Source of the DNA: Anarhynchus alexandrinus
Taxonomy: Eukaryota; Chordata; Aves; Charadriiformes; Charadriidae
Assembly (NCBI GenBank): GCA_008711295.1
Contig: VUYV01000192.1
Coordinates: 1,753,514 to 1,817,513 of the forward strand
DNA: 64,000 nucleotides
Direction: 5' to 3'
The notes beneath the pieces were generated by a model. The model had not been told where the DNA came from. It made no database searches and saw only the letters and a program-made list of their open reading frames with translations. Positions 1 to 11,813 of this stretch are shown piece by piece; the first letter of the stretch is position 1; the number at the start of each line of letters is the position of its first letter. The translations under genes and the position numbers were made by a program.

Positions 1-671
1 AATATCATATCGTAATGGCATCAAGACAGGAAACTACACTTTTTGAGAATAACTCAAACCTTTACACTTCATGCCTCGGGCTATCTTTTCAGTGATTTGT
101 ACACTTTGATTTGGGGAAAAAAAAATAATCATTAATTGCCAGTCTGTTGCTGAGCTCCTCTACTTTTGTACTAAAGGAACTTGAAGCTTTACAAAAAAGG
201 TGGTAAACGTGCTGCGAAGCAGCTTTTTGCGTGTTAAAATACTGTCCATAGGCTGCATGATTTTCACCTTCATGCACAGAAGGAAAAAAAAATTAATAAA
301 ATCCTTGGATCTGTGAGGTTTCCAGTTTCTAAAGAGAAGAAAGTGCTACTTCCCCTTTAAGCCTGGAGCCGTTCGTGTGTGTGTGTGAGAGTGTGTGTGT
401 GTGTCTCCTCCTCTTTGAGTGACACAGCACTTAGATATGCCTATCAGTAACTTAAACCCCACAAACTCCACCTTCTAAGTGAGGAAGCTGTGGGTTGATG
501 GAAATGTAGTGAGCAGATTGAGACAGACAGTGAATCATTAGCAAACTGCAACGCCAGGATGAACTTGTCTGGAACCTAAAAGGAGAAAACAGTCTCCGAG
601 TCCTTGGCGGTGCTGGGTTTTGCTAAATACAGCCAAAGTGGATCTAAAAGCCGGTTGAGCCCCAGTCCAAG
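1..671 (+). other. Candidate 5' untranslated / promoter-proximal sequence upstream of the CpG island
   Basis: No long open frame is present. The stretch holds a GT microsatellite (375-404), a short upstream frame starting at ATG 558 (six codons, then TAA), and an in-frame TAA at 645-647 that closes the frame entering the ATG at 672. It lies directly 5' of a CpG island and of a strong donor at 726, which fits a 5' exon of the gene whose coding exon is at 49370. Transcription is not demonstrated. Confidence 0.3.
375..404. repeat. GT dinucleotide microsatellite
   Basis: Alternating GT broken once by a GAGA interruption (388-391); likely length-polymorphic and potentially Z-DNA forming. Confidence 0.85.
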
Positions 672-725
672 ATGCTGCTGGTTTCCCAGCGGGTAGAAGC
701 ACCACGCATGGAGCCACATATTCCA
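672..725 (+). CDS. Candidate short first coding exon segment ending in a strong splice donor
   Basis: ATG at 672 has A at -3 and is the first ATG after an in-frame TAA at 645-647. Eighteen codons (MLLVSQRVEAPRMEPHIP) run to a near-ideal donor, CCA|GTAAGT, at 726. The frame ends in phase 0, and the MAMLD1 exon at 49370 begins in phase 0, so joining them would be in frame. The peptide does not resemble the mammalian MAMLD1 N-terminus as I recall it, nor the MamL-1 domain of MAML1-3. It may instead be an untranslated exon or a chance donor. Confidence 0.3.
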
Positions 726-1016
726 GTAAGTACCATTTGAAATCGATACGGACTGGAAAAGTAGGAGTCGATTTCAAAGGACTTAAAACACGCCGGGAAG
801 AGTTGCCGGCCCGGCCCCGGCGCGGGGCTGGAAAGTTTGCAGGCGCGGGCCGGGCAAGCGCCCACCTTGTGCGGGCTCTGCCCGGCGCCGAGGGGCGGCT
901 CTGAGAGAGCCGGAGCCCGAAACTTGGCGGGGGGGGGGGGAGATTTCGCCCTCCGTTCTGGTGAGAGCCGGTGTCAGTCCGGGGAGAGGACGGGGAGGCT
1001 GTCGCTTGCGGCGGTT

Positions 1017-1033
1017 GGGAGGGAGGGAGGGGG
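1017..1033 (+). other. G-quadruplex motif
   Basis: Four G-runs of at least three bases separated by single A residues (GGGA repeated three times, then GGGGG), the tight-loop pattern that forms stable quadruplexes. It sits inside the CpG island. Confidence 0.75.
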
Positions 1034-1418
1034 TCCGTGGGGCTTTAAAATGGTGGTGAACAAGGTGATCTCCGGGGCGGTGCGGTCCCCGGCACGGCCG
1101 GTGCGGCGGGGAGGGGGCGGCCAGGCCGGCCAGCCCCGTCCGGGGGACGCTCCGTGGGGGTTTTTTTTCGTGTCTTTGCTCGTGTGGGGACGCGCCGGGG
1201 CGCGGGGAAGAGGAGGTGGACGCTGCCGGCGTCGGCCCGGGGGCGAGCGGGATGGGGGCACTGCCGGTGCGCCCGGTGTCCCCGCGTAAACACAGCCCAG
1301 CGCCGGGGGGGGGTCATTTAAACTTAGCTCAGACAGGCGGGGAAGGATAAACCCATCGTCGCAAGGGGACTCCTCCGGGAAGGTGGTACGCGCAGAGGGG
1401 CTAGTGCTGGTCTGCAGC

Positions 1419-1447
1419 ATTATTATTATTAATAATAATAATAATAA
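1419..1447. repeat. ATT/AAT trinucleotide inverted repeat
   Basis: Four ATT units switch to AAT units at 1431, so the tract is self-complementary and can extrude as a cruciform. An AT island inside otherwise GC-rich sequence. Confidence 0.8.
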
Positions 1448-1632
1448 CTCCCGGTATTCGTGTTGGCAGCGGCGCGCCTGGTTATTTGGGGAGTCTGAGG
1501 CGCACGTTATATAGGCAGGATTTTGAACAAAAGGCTCCGCCGAGCCCAGGAGGAGCCCCGGGTTGTTCCCGAGAAGAGCGGGCAGCCCGGCGTGCGGCCC
1601 CGCCGCGGAGAGGTCGCGCGTGTGCGCGGTGC

Positions 1633-1713
1633 GGGAAGGGGAAGGGAAGGGGAAGGGGAAGAGCCCCGAGGTGAGGGAGAGGGAGAAGGAGAGGGAGAGG
1701 GAGCGGGAGCGGC
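1633..1713 (+). repeat. Polypurine low-complexity tract in the CpG island
   Basis: Repeated GGGAA and GGGGAA units (1633-1660), then after a short CCCC interruption GGGAGA/GAAGGAGA units to about 1713. G-quadruplex and triplex potential. Open frames here (Glu/Gly/Arg-rich) are composition artefacts. Confidence 0.7.
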
Positions 1714-2168
1714 GCGGGTGCCGCTCGCTCCCAGCCTGTGCGTGGATTTGAAATAAAACGCGTGCTGACTCACGATTTAAACTGTTTTGGTTTCTCATCC
1801 TGTGATTAAGATCGGGGTTTAGAGCGATCGCCGGGTAAACAGGGCGCTCGCTGACTCGGTCCCCCGGCTCCTCCTGAGGCGGGGGCTGCCCCTCTCCCCC
1901 GGTCAATAGGCGATCCCCTCCTCCCGGTCCCGGTGCCGGTGCCTCCTCCGCCGCCTTCCCCGGCCTGTTGCTCGGCCCGGGGGAGCGCCGGGGCCGAGGG
2001 CACCGCGGCTTTTGTTCGGCTTTGGCTGGCGGGGGGTTGTCACCAGGGTGACTCGGAGGGATCCCGGGGAGAACGGCCGTTTCTTGGAAGAAAACGGGCT
2101 TTGGTTTCCTTTCCCACCCCCTCCCCCACCCCGCATAAGGATCACAAATTAGTCAATTTGTTTTCTCA

Positions 2169-2951
2169 NNNNNNNNNNNNNNNNNNNNNNNNNNNNNNNN
2201 NNNNNNNNNNNNNNNNNNNNNNNNNNNNNNNNNNNNNNNNNNNNNNNNNNNNNNNNNNNNNNNNNNNNNNNNNNNNNNNNNNNNNNNNNNNNNNNNNNNN
2301 NNNNNNNNNNNNNNNNNNNNNNNNNNNNNNNNNNNNNNNNNNNNNNNNNNNNNNNNNNNNNNNNNNNNNNNNNNNNNNNNNNNNNNNNNNNNNNNNNNNN
2401 NNNNNNNNNNNNNNNNNNNNNNNNNNNNNNNNNNNNNNNNNNNNNNNNNNNNNNNNNNNNNNNNNNNNNNNNNNNNNNNNNNNNNNNNNNNNNNNNNNNN
2501 NNNNNNNNNNNNNNNNNNNNNNNNNNNNNNNNNNNNNNNNNNNNNNNNNNNNNNNNNNNNNNNNNNNNNNNNNNNNNNNNNNNNNNNNNNNNNNNNNNNN
2601 NNNNNNNNNNNNNNNNNNNNNNNNNNNNNNNNNNNNNNNNNNNNNNNNNNNNNNNNNNNNNNNNNNNNNNNNNNNNNNNNNNNNNNNNNNNNNNNNNNNN
2701 NNNNNNNNNNNNNNNNNNNNNNNNNNNNNNNNNNNNNNNNNNNNNNNNNNNNNNNNNNNNNNNNNNNNNNNNNNNNNNNNNNNNNNNNNNNNNNNNNNNN
2801 NNNNNNNNNNNNNNNNNNNNNNNNNNNNNNNNNNNNNNNNNNNNNNNNNNNNNNNNNNNNNNNNNNNNNNNNNNNNNNNNNNNNNNNNNNNNNNNNNNNN
2901 NNNNNNNNNNNNNNNNNNNNNNNNNNNNNNNNNNNNNNNNNNNNNNNNNNN
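2169..2951. other. Assembly gap of 783 Ns inside the CpG island
   Basis: Continuous N run flanked by GC-rich sequence on both sides. GC-rich first exons are often lost in such gaps in bird assemblies, so a coding first exon could be hidden here. Confidence 0.99.
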
Positions 2952-5065
2952 GGGGCAGATGCTGGGGGGACACACGGGCACCGGTGGGAGAAGCTCCCTC
3001 GGCCGGGGGGCCGCGGCCGCGCTCTCCCGGTGACGGGCGGGCGAGAGCAGTTTGAGTAAGTTACGCGCTAGCGCCTAAAAAAGCAGCGATCTAGTTCTGG
3101 CACTGACCATTTTCAGTTCTCTCTCCCTGCCATATGTTTGGAAAGGGGGGGGGAGGAAAAAGAAAAAAAAAAAGGCAATTTGGGAAAGATGCGCTCAGCT
3201 GAAGGGAGGAGGTGGGCTGAGGGAGCGAGATACAAGGAAATTCCATGTTAGGAAAGCATTAGCAAGGGGTGACTTCTAATGTTTTCCTGCCACTGACGTT
3301 GACAGTGACACACATGTGTGGGTTGAAATTGGAACGTCACTGAGTTTTTAAACTCAACCAGGAAATAGTCTGTTGCGCAGGGATAAAAAACAAATAGTGT
3401 ATATTGCAAGGCAGGTAACGTGCAGTTAACAGCTCCTCTCGAGTGAGTGAAAAGCTGTTTAACGTTTAGAATTGAACAGCTCAAATTTAATTTAGCTTTT
3501 TATTTTCAGAGGGTGGTTTTTTTTAACTTGAGGTTTTTCATCTCTATTTTTAATCCTTTTAGCTAATACTTCAGGATCAGAAAAGCAAATATTGACAGGG
3601 CTTCGCTTTTAGTCCCTTGTAACTAAGTTGTTCAAACCTGCAAAGTTTCTTGGATTTTTTTTAAACTTAAGGTAGTTGTTAAAGGGGTTTGAGGGGGGAT
3701 TAGTAATTACAGGAGACAGTTACATTTTTTAAAATTCTTTTGTATGGCTTCCTGTTACACAGGTAGAAGTGTTTTATAAATACAGTGTGTTTGTTTTTAT
3801 TTTTTTTTCTGACCTTGTTACAAATGTTACAATGTGGTACCATTCGGAGATTTAAAATGGGATTAGGGAGCTATTGTGCTAGATGCTTTCTGAACATACA
3901 GGAAGATTTACTGCGAGAGTTCGTGATGCAAGGTGTCAGGCTGACGCTCTTGCCCTGACTTAAATGGTCACTAACCTGCCTGGATGCAACCGCAGGACAA
4001 GGATTGACCCAGGAACTGGCTTTATGAGACAAAAGTTAGGAAGGCAGGAGGTAACACCAAGGGCAAGGATAACAGTAAGTAAAATCCCTGAATCGTCCTG
4101 TAGGTTAAGTACAGTGCAACTCACTGGTTCCCAGTCATTTAATCAATAAATGTTCTATGTTACTTGCTACTCTGATAAAAGTCACCTTAAAATAACTTTT
4201 ATGAGTACGTAGCCATGGGAAAGTGAAGTAAATTTTGCAGAAGCTGTGACAAATGGATTTATCCAAACTGGAGGATAGAGTAGTAGAAGGCTGTCTGAGC
4301 TCCTTAAATAGGGGAAAAGGCAGGATCCCCAGGTTTTCGTTGTTCCCTCGTGCTGGCTGTTTCTGAGTGTCGGTGTTTTTCAACATTTCAGCGAAGGTGA
4401 CTATAAGTTACGATTCATTAGTAATTGGTATGGTCTCCAAATAAAGATAGCTAAATCAGTTTAAATGATGCTGGCGCCTCTCCAAGGAACCCACTTTATA
4501 TCTGACACATTTGCCACTCACTTCTTTAAGGAACAATTAATATTGTACACTGCTATTTTTTCCTCTATGGGAAGAGCAGTAGCGTAACTCATTACGAAGG
4601 CTTTCTACCTGATGTTCCAGTTTGACTTGCTATGTTAAAAAAAAAAAAAAGAGTATTTTGAACTGAAGGAAGCAGAAGACACACCAAGGCTTTGCGCTGA
4701 ACTGTTTTATATCAATATTGATTTTTTAAGGGGGTTTGTGTTATAAAGAGGGAGCTTTTATCCCCCTGAGCTCTTTGGCAATTATCTTCCTGCCATAAAT
4801 GTTGATACGCACATAATGGATGTAACTAAAAAATCTCCTTATCCCAGCAGAAAAGGCTGACTGTTTGTTGGAGCAGAGAGAATGCTGAGAGTGTGAATAG
4901 ACAAACCCATATGTCGCTGGTGAGAGAGATAAATGATGGACGAACAGGAGTTGGTTACTATGGATCAGCACAATAAACCAATTCCCATCATACACCTCTC
5001 TTAATAATATACCAGTTTCAATGCCATTGACGGGTAACCTAGGTAGCACCAGTCAACTGTAAGTT

Positions 5066-5105
5066 TTTCAACTGTTCTTTTATACATCTCAAAGAACAGT
5101 TGGGA
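5066..5105. repeat. Perfect 12-bp inverted repeat (stem-loop), 10-base loop
   Basis: CAACTGTTCTTT at 5069-5080 is exactly complementary to 5091-5102. The stem extends by two G-T pairs and one A-T pair on RNA to 5066/5105. It lies in intron-like sequence. Confidence 0.85.
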
Positions 5106-8100
5106 CTGTTCTAATTTTTTCAGATGTTGAGTGCTAAAATTATGCAGAACTTCCTTCCTTGCCAGTAATTTTGAAGAGGAACTTTAGAGCATTGCTGTAA
5201 AATGCCAAACGCGCGCGATACCGTTGTGTACTCACAGTAAGTTTTGTTTTGTGCACCCGTAAAAAGGGGTGCACTCGAAAAGGCAGTTGCTTAACAAATA
5301 TCTGAAGAAACTGTTTAGGCGTTTAGTACTACCCACCTTAGTGTTGCTTCAGATTGGAGCGGCTTTGGGAAGATACTGGAGTATTGTTTTAAATGAAAAT
5401 AGCAAAAGAACGATGCTGTTTTATTAAAAAAAAAAAAAACCAACCACAAAACAAAACACAAACAAACAACAAAACCCCAGCCCTGCAGAATAGGCAGTGA
5501 TCAATAACAGAGTTTTAACTTTCTGCAACCCATTGCAGAGCTGCCAGCAGCTGAAGGGAAACTTTGCAAAACAGTCTGTGCTTGCATCACGGTCTCCTTC
5601 TTTATTATTACTGCTAGCGCTTTGCACAGAAAATTGAAGTCTTTGTCAGTTAAAGGTTTCACTTTATGTCCTTGTCTTCTGGTAGATATCTTTCATTGCA
5701 GTTGCTGTGGACTGGACTGTTAGCTCTGGGCAAAATGAAAGTGTATCTCAGGGTGACGGCGTAAGCGCGGCTCATGGCTCTTAGGGTACGACTCCATCGT
5801 TTTTGAAGTCACCAGTTGCGCTACCAGAGAGTGATGCAGTCAGAGAGGGATAACTAGCAAATGCAAATGAGCTACGAAGAGTCTTTATTCCTCTTGGGAA
5901 GCCTTCTTGCTGGTAATAATTTTTGGTTTTTAAATGGAAGAAAATGTATTACTAAGTCATTACTTTCCTTCAAGAGGAAAATACTTATTTTGTGCAGCAT
6001 TTACTTGCAAAGTTGCAGTAGCGCTTTTTAGGGCCGTTTCCTTTGGTGTGCATCTCGCATGAACTGAAAGGGGTTTGTTAGGCCGGGCGGGAGGAGAGCA
6101 CGCCAGTCTGCCTCCTCTCAGCGCCCAGCCTAGCCCTCCTGCTTCAGGTTTCATCCTAGAATTAAGGGCTCAAGGATGAGGCCCTTGAGTAGGGAAGGGG
6201 GACCGTTATGCGCCCCCCACCCTGCTCACTCTCGCCTGTTGGAGGAAGTGAAATGGAAACGAAGCAGGGCGAAGGATACCGTCTGTGCAGGCTGAATTTT
6301 AGCTGTCCCTTTGCTCCTGGGGAGGAACAGTTGTGCCTGAAGGGGAAGGAGTTGGGGGTTTCCTTCCTCCCCTCCCTCCCAGGCAGCCCAGGCAGTGGGG
6401 CTGGCAGGGGGACACAGGCTGTGCCCGGGGAGCCGGTGGCCCGTGGCTGTTCCCGTGGGGCCAGCAAAGTGCCAGTGGGGCCCAGGTGTGGGAGATGCAG
6501 GGGGACAAGGGATTTCGTACGGCCCTTTACTCTGAGCGCTGCCTCATGGCTACAATGAGCCATTGATAAGCGCTGACCTGATTAAAGGGCTGCTGCTGAC
6601 GGAGGCCGGGGTGGCCCCGGGCTCGCGCGGGGGCTGCCGGACGGACCGGGATGGCTCTCTGGGAATGGGCGGCCCCGGCTGAGGAGGGGGAAACCAGAAT
6701 TCGTCCTCGTACCCTGCCCAGAGGGAGGCGTCGTATTAGGACTTGTTGAAATCCGCTCTGCTTTGCCCTGCGAGGGACTTGGCAGTTTTATTGATAAAGA
6801 AGTGTTACATAAGTACCCCATCAGGCATGTCCTAATTTGTTAATAATTGATGATCTGGGTAGTACAGAAATACCGGTGGTGTTAATGCACTCCCACACTG
6901 ATCTGCAATCTCCGCCTGCCCCCCTGGTTTGCTTTTACTTTACTTGTAATCCTGGCTTTTTCCTTTTATTTTTATTTTTTTTTCCCTTTTTCTTTTGAAT
7001 TCACCTGGCGATCCATCCGCAGCTGCCTGTCGTGCCTTCCCGTTCAGGCAGGGACAGCCGGGGGCTCAGACACGATATAGATTACCTCTGCAGGGGGGGG
7101 TGTTAACTACCTTATTGTTTCACCCCATGTCAGGCAATCTATCGAGTGGCATCGGCGTTAGCCCAGGGGGAAGGCAGTGTTTTGCACCTTCCACCTTCGG
7201 AGGTGCGGTGTAAGTCGAGTGGGACGGACGCGGTGGAGCCTCTGCAACTCCTGTGCCAGGATTTGGCAGCGCGGGGAAGCCCGGGCGCTTTTTGCACAGC
7301 GCAGAGCGAGTTTCTCCCCCGTCTGATTACAGGTTGTACCCGCATGCGTTGAAAACCCGGCTGCTTTGGTCGTGCCACAGCTGGGGAGAGGGGGAAAAAA
7401 CATTTACTTCTGTTGACATGCGCAAAAAAGAAATACTTACCGATGCACAAGAAGGAAATACTGGATATCATCAACGTGAGCCGGCTGCTTCTTTTGTCCT
7501 GCGTTGTTTTTCTTTTTGCATGTCTGTGGAAGCTTCTTTTTCTCTAGAATTAAGTACCTCGGGACTCCGAGCAGGTTGGGAGTTACACCTACCCGAGACA
7601 TGCCTATGTATCGTTTTCAGACTAACCCAGCGCATTGACTCTGTTGTGGGCAATGAAATCCATTACCTGCATTAAAATCAGAAGCGGCAAAGTAACTTTC
7701 TAGTTATGTTGTGAAATATAATGCCATTGTTCGCTTTTATTAACGTCTCCAGGTTGATTATACGGCGGTTAGAAGCCTGTTCTGCTGTGCGAGAGGCTGG
7801 CTTTAATTTCAAGTGGTTGATCCTGATCAGGCAGTTGGAGCGGCGGCAGCAGCAATTGCTTGGAGCTCTAAATCACATTTGTCACAAGATCTGCCTGGTA
7901 CTGTTGGCTGCTCGAAGACTTACTCCGACTTTTTCCGCGTTACCCTTTGGTTGGATTGCAGCGGTGAGGGACTTGCCAATCTCGCCTGTGCTTTGTGCCT
8001 AATTCTGAAAGACTGGCAAGCTTTATGCTCTGTTTTCTGAAGAGAGCCCAGCTTTACTAAGCTGCCTGTCTGTCAGGGATTAATTTAACCTCTAATTACT

Positions 8101-8392
8101 ACATTTTCTTCACAGTTTGCTGCACATGAGCGTGTTATAACAAAAGCACAAAGAAGTATGTCATTTTATTTAGCCACTACTCTGAAATTAATTTAGGGGG
8201 TACAGAGTCAGATCTGACACAGTTGGTGTTAAAATAATTGTGCTGGCATTAGAATTAAAGTACATAATCTTGTTGTTTCTAATGATACAACAGTACTAGT
8301 GTAAATAGTGTTGTTAACTCGTTAGTCATAGCCACAGTAATAGAAATGATATCTAGTTACAGAGAAATACTCAAATAAGCGCGGCAGCAAAA

Positions 8393-8434
8393 GTTTCCCC
8401 CAAATAATTCACGGTTTCCCCCAAATAATGCATG
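8393..8434. repeat. 21-bp tandem duplication
   Basis: Two copies of a GTTTCCCCCAAATAATkCAyG unit, with the start of a third (GGTTTC) at 8434. Two mismatches between copies. Local replication-slippage type duplication. Confidence 0.85.
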
Positions 8435-11400
8435 GTTTCTGCTTGATTCCCAGCCACCATTTGGGTTTAGGATTACATGTCTAAGAGTAGTTTGTTGTTT
8501 TTTCTAAAAAGGTCTTCCAAATTGCAATAAACATTTACGATGGCTTGGGTTTCTTCCAGCCTGGATAATGGGTTTTGGATATTTTTTTATTATTTTTTTT
8601 TAACATGCGGCATCTTGGGAACAGTACAAAAGGCCATATGTCCTCTTCTGCCTGCTGACACTGACATCAGCGATGCTGCAGTTCACGTTGCGTTGAGAGC
8701 AGTGTGTAGTCTTCAAGGAAGGGAGTGAGTCTGTTTCTCTTATGAAACATAGGATGACTTTCTTCTTTTCCAGTGCTCTGTCCTGTAATATTTATAATAA
8801 AGTGTGTTTTTTTTTTTCCTTTGGGAAGGTTTGGATTGGGAAATGCAGCCTATCTCCAGTTTAGGCAAATGTAGTTAAAAAAAATTATTGATCCAGACGA
8901 GGTTTGAAGTAGCTGTCTCTTCGTTCTTCCCCGCGTCCCTCACCTCTGAGCAGGCTTGTTGAAATGACGTTGGAAATGCGATTTCTCACGTGGCGTTGGA
9001 TCTGCAAAATCGTTGGTTATGTGCTGACAATTTATTTCTAGTGGAAACAGAAGATTGGTTGTATATTTTTGTGTCGTACATTGGAGTTATAAAGCCTGGG
9101 CCCAACTCGGGAATTCTCCTTCAGTAGAAACCGTAGCTGCATTTGATGGGAAACTTCCCCCAAAGATTTCCCAAGGTCAGATAGGACACAGTTACGGAGT
9201 CAAATCTTGTAGTCCCTTTCTCAAAAGGAGAATTAATGTGGCATCGTTATCCAGGCTTGTGACAACAGTGACACAGGATTGCCAAAAAGACTAATGGAAG
9301 GAGATGGATGATTGATTCTCTTTACAGTAGTAGATCAGGTTATTCCTCTGAATGCTTTCTTCAGTTCTCTCAATTCCCAGACTGTAACCAGTTACTGTAA
9401 TTATTTACTCTAATAACTTCCAATCTACAAGTAAATTGAACATAAATTAAGATCAACTGATGTAAGGGACGGGAGGGTTGAGTGAGCTGTCGGTAAGGTG
9501 TGGGGACGCGTTTGCTGATCAGTAGTTACACGGGACGGCTGTTCGATAGCCGAGTGGAGTGAGTGGGAGTCCCTGCGCTAATTTGTGTGGATATGAGTTT
9601 TCAGATAACAATTTGGAGATTTCCTAAGGTAGAAGCCAAGCCCAAGTAATGCCTGTTCTCATTTCAAAACTGTCATGATATTTTTTCAAAGGGTCTGAAT
9701 ATCTGTAACCACACAGGCCTCCAGAGGTAGTTGCAATTTTTGGTGTAAATAGTTCCTGGGTTCTTACTTGCCCATTGTAAAATGGGAATAACGGTGCTTC
9801 ACCTTAACCTTCACACTAAGCATCCTTAACTAGTTAAATATTTTGAAAATCCTAAGTGGTTGTTACTAGCTGAGGTCTTTCGGGACTTTTCACATAGTTG
9901 GAAATTATATTCAAAATAAAGGCAGGTGCATCTTACTCTAAGACCCCCTCAGTGTGAATTATAGTTTTATTTCTTTGCCTTGGCTATAATGCCAACACAG
10001 GTGGATTTTTTAATTTTTTTTTTCCCCCTGATATCACATCATAGTGTCTTCCTTTTTGCTGAAACGTCAGAATTTGACATAGGGGGAAAGAAAATATTTA
10101 AAGACAAAAATGGCATCTGCTCTCAGGCACGTATTTAATGTTTCATACTCAGTCACAGATCTTCAGAGGTTAAGTTTTGGGCAAAGAATATTTGGGCAAA
10201 GAAATGAATATTTTACAAAGACATTTGTCATATGCAGTTCCACTCACACAGAAGAAGCTTTTTCTCCTTACCTTAGTATGTAACATTTAGTTTGTAAACA
10301 TTTTCACTAGTTTAAGAATAATTACGTAACACTCATTTCATATGGTTATCAGAATAGATACTGAGCATAGTTTCAGTTTGCTTTTGAGGAGTTACTTTAA
10401 AACTTCCTAGGACTTTCACAATTCCAAATTTATATACGGAAATAATTTCTAAATTCATCCAGTGTTTCAGTAACTCAGTAGATCACGCTGATGGTCAGTT
10501 ACTTACAAGGACTTCACTTTTCCTGTTCCTTTAACTTACTTATTTTCTTAATTAACTGTGTTGATTTAAATCGAAGTCACACACAGTGAAAAAAACCCCA
10601 AATATATACAATCTTGCAGTCAGAAATACAGGCAAAAGGTTTTGATCTCTGACTGCCAAATGGTGACTCATTAAAAAGGAATTTTTGTTCCTCCCTTTTC
10701 AAAGGGTTACTCACTACCAAGCAGTAAATATCTAGTTTTGATGCTACTGCATTGAAATGCCTGACATTGTGGGTGTATTAAGTCCAAACTCTGTAAGATT
10801 ATTTGATCCCAGTTTTGTTTTGTTGTTTTTCTTGATTAAAAAAACCTGTGGGGGGATTTTCTTCAAGCTTTACCCTGTCTGAGTACAGTCTAAAATGAAA
10901 TATGTTTGGATTTTAATAACAGAGGACCCTTCCCATACTTTAAGCAGTGGGTCACTCAAGTTATTTTTGAACACATGGGACCATGCATGCACTAATTTCT
11001 TTCTAATTTTGCATTGGGTAACATTAGATAAGGACATTGGAATTTGTCTAAATCAAAAAAATTCTCTTTGTCTTCCACTTCAAGGGTTGTGTGCTAAGCA
11101 TTTTCTAATATTGCATTGCATAAAGCTGAAAATAAATTGTACTGAAGAGACACAGTCAAAATCCAACCAAAGGCATGCCCTTTTTCTCAATTTCCATATT
11201 AATCTTGACTCTCTGAGCCATCTCCTTTGTCTTCCTATTCTTACCTATTCTACACATTTGATGGAAGGGCACAAAGGCGTGTTTGAATCCTCCATCTCAT
11301 CTCCTCTTCTTATTTATGGATTGGTTGGTTTGAACTTTACGTAGCATCGGAAGGCTGTTTTCTTGGTTGCAGCAACACTTGTGTTTGACTTGAAGCAGAA

Positions 11401-11780
11401 GGAGAGCGCGTTTGGGCTTTTCAGTCTTTATGAGAAGTGAATCTTGGTCCCTGATCCCAGAAGGTAGATCAGCCTTAATTTCAAGTGAAAGTCCTGCATC
11501 TTCAAATAACTTCCCATGTCAGTTAAAGTTCAGTATTCTTGAATTCCAGAGATACAGATGAGTCAAATCTAAAGTTTACGGCAAGTGTGAAGGATGGAAG
11601 AGAAAATGTAGATGTTTCTTCTGATGCCTCGCTCCCCTCCCCTTCAGGGCTCCTACAGTCTGTCAGCTGTAACGGAGTGATTTGATTACTTTGTAGTGTT
11701 AAGCTAAAAGAATAAATCTAAGCGCCTTGGGAATGGGGAACCAATCCAACAATCAAAAACAAACAAGTTAATAAATGTGA

Positions 11781-11813
11781 AGCATTTCTGCACGGTGCTG
11801 CTGCAGAAATGCT
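11781..11813. repeat. 12-bp perfect inverted repeat with nine-base loop
   Basis: AGCATTTCTGCA (11781-11792) pairs exactly with 11802-11813. A third related word, AGAAATGCTT, follows at 11820-11829. A short, stable hairpin in RNA or cruciform in DNA. Confidence 0.85.

Larger units (their letters stand above)
780..3060. promoter_or_regulatory. CpG island, probable promoter region (contains an assembly gap)
   Basis: Base composition shifts sharply at about 790 to GC-rich, CpG-dense sequence (for example around 795-900, 1075-1120, 1190-1280 and 1560-1640) and drops again after about 3060. The block includes multiple G-runs, with predicted G-quadruplex patterns at 1017-1033 and 1633-1660. No convincing TATA box is seen, as is usual for CpG promoters. 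Its place some 46 kb upstream of the MAMLD1 coding exon, next to the candidate first exon, makes it the best promoter candidate for MAMLD1. Open frames across it are low-complexity by-products of GC content. Divergent transcription on the minus strand is possible. Confidence 0.7.

Noticed and set aside
742..765. Five-residue match DWKSR (751-765), similar to the start of the mammalian MAMLD1 N-terminus as I recall it
   Set aside because: The frame has no ATG between the upstream TAA at 727 and this point, no donor follows in place, the downstream residues do not match, and a five-residue match in six frames can be chance.
837..1906. Long frames on both strands of the CpG island
   Set aside because: Low-complexity Gly/Arg/Pro composition from GC-rich sequence and absence of stops; no domain.
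1933..3033. Open frames spanning the N gap
   Set aside because: Mostly unknown bases; the open frame is an artefact of Ns.
3964..4149. Frame with a GTAAGT donor at 4076 as a candidate MAMLD1 N-terminal exon
   Set aside because: Encoded residues do not match the mammalian N-terminus and no good acceptor precedes it.
9306..9318. ATGGATGATTGA resembling an MDDW start with a stop
   Set aside because: Following residues do not match; a chance 12-base similarity.
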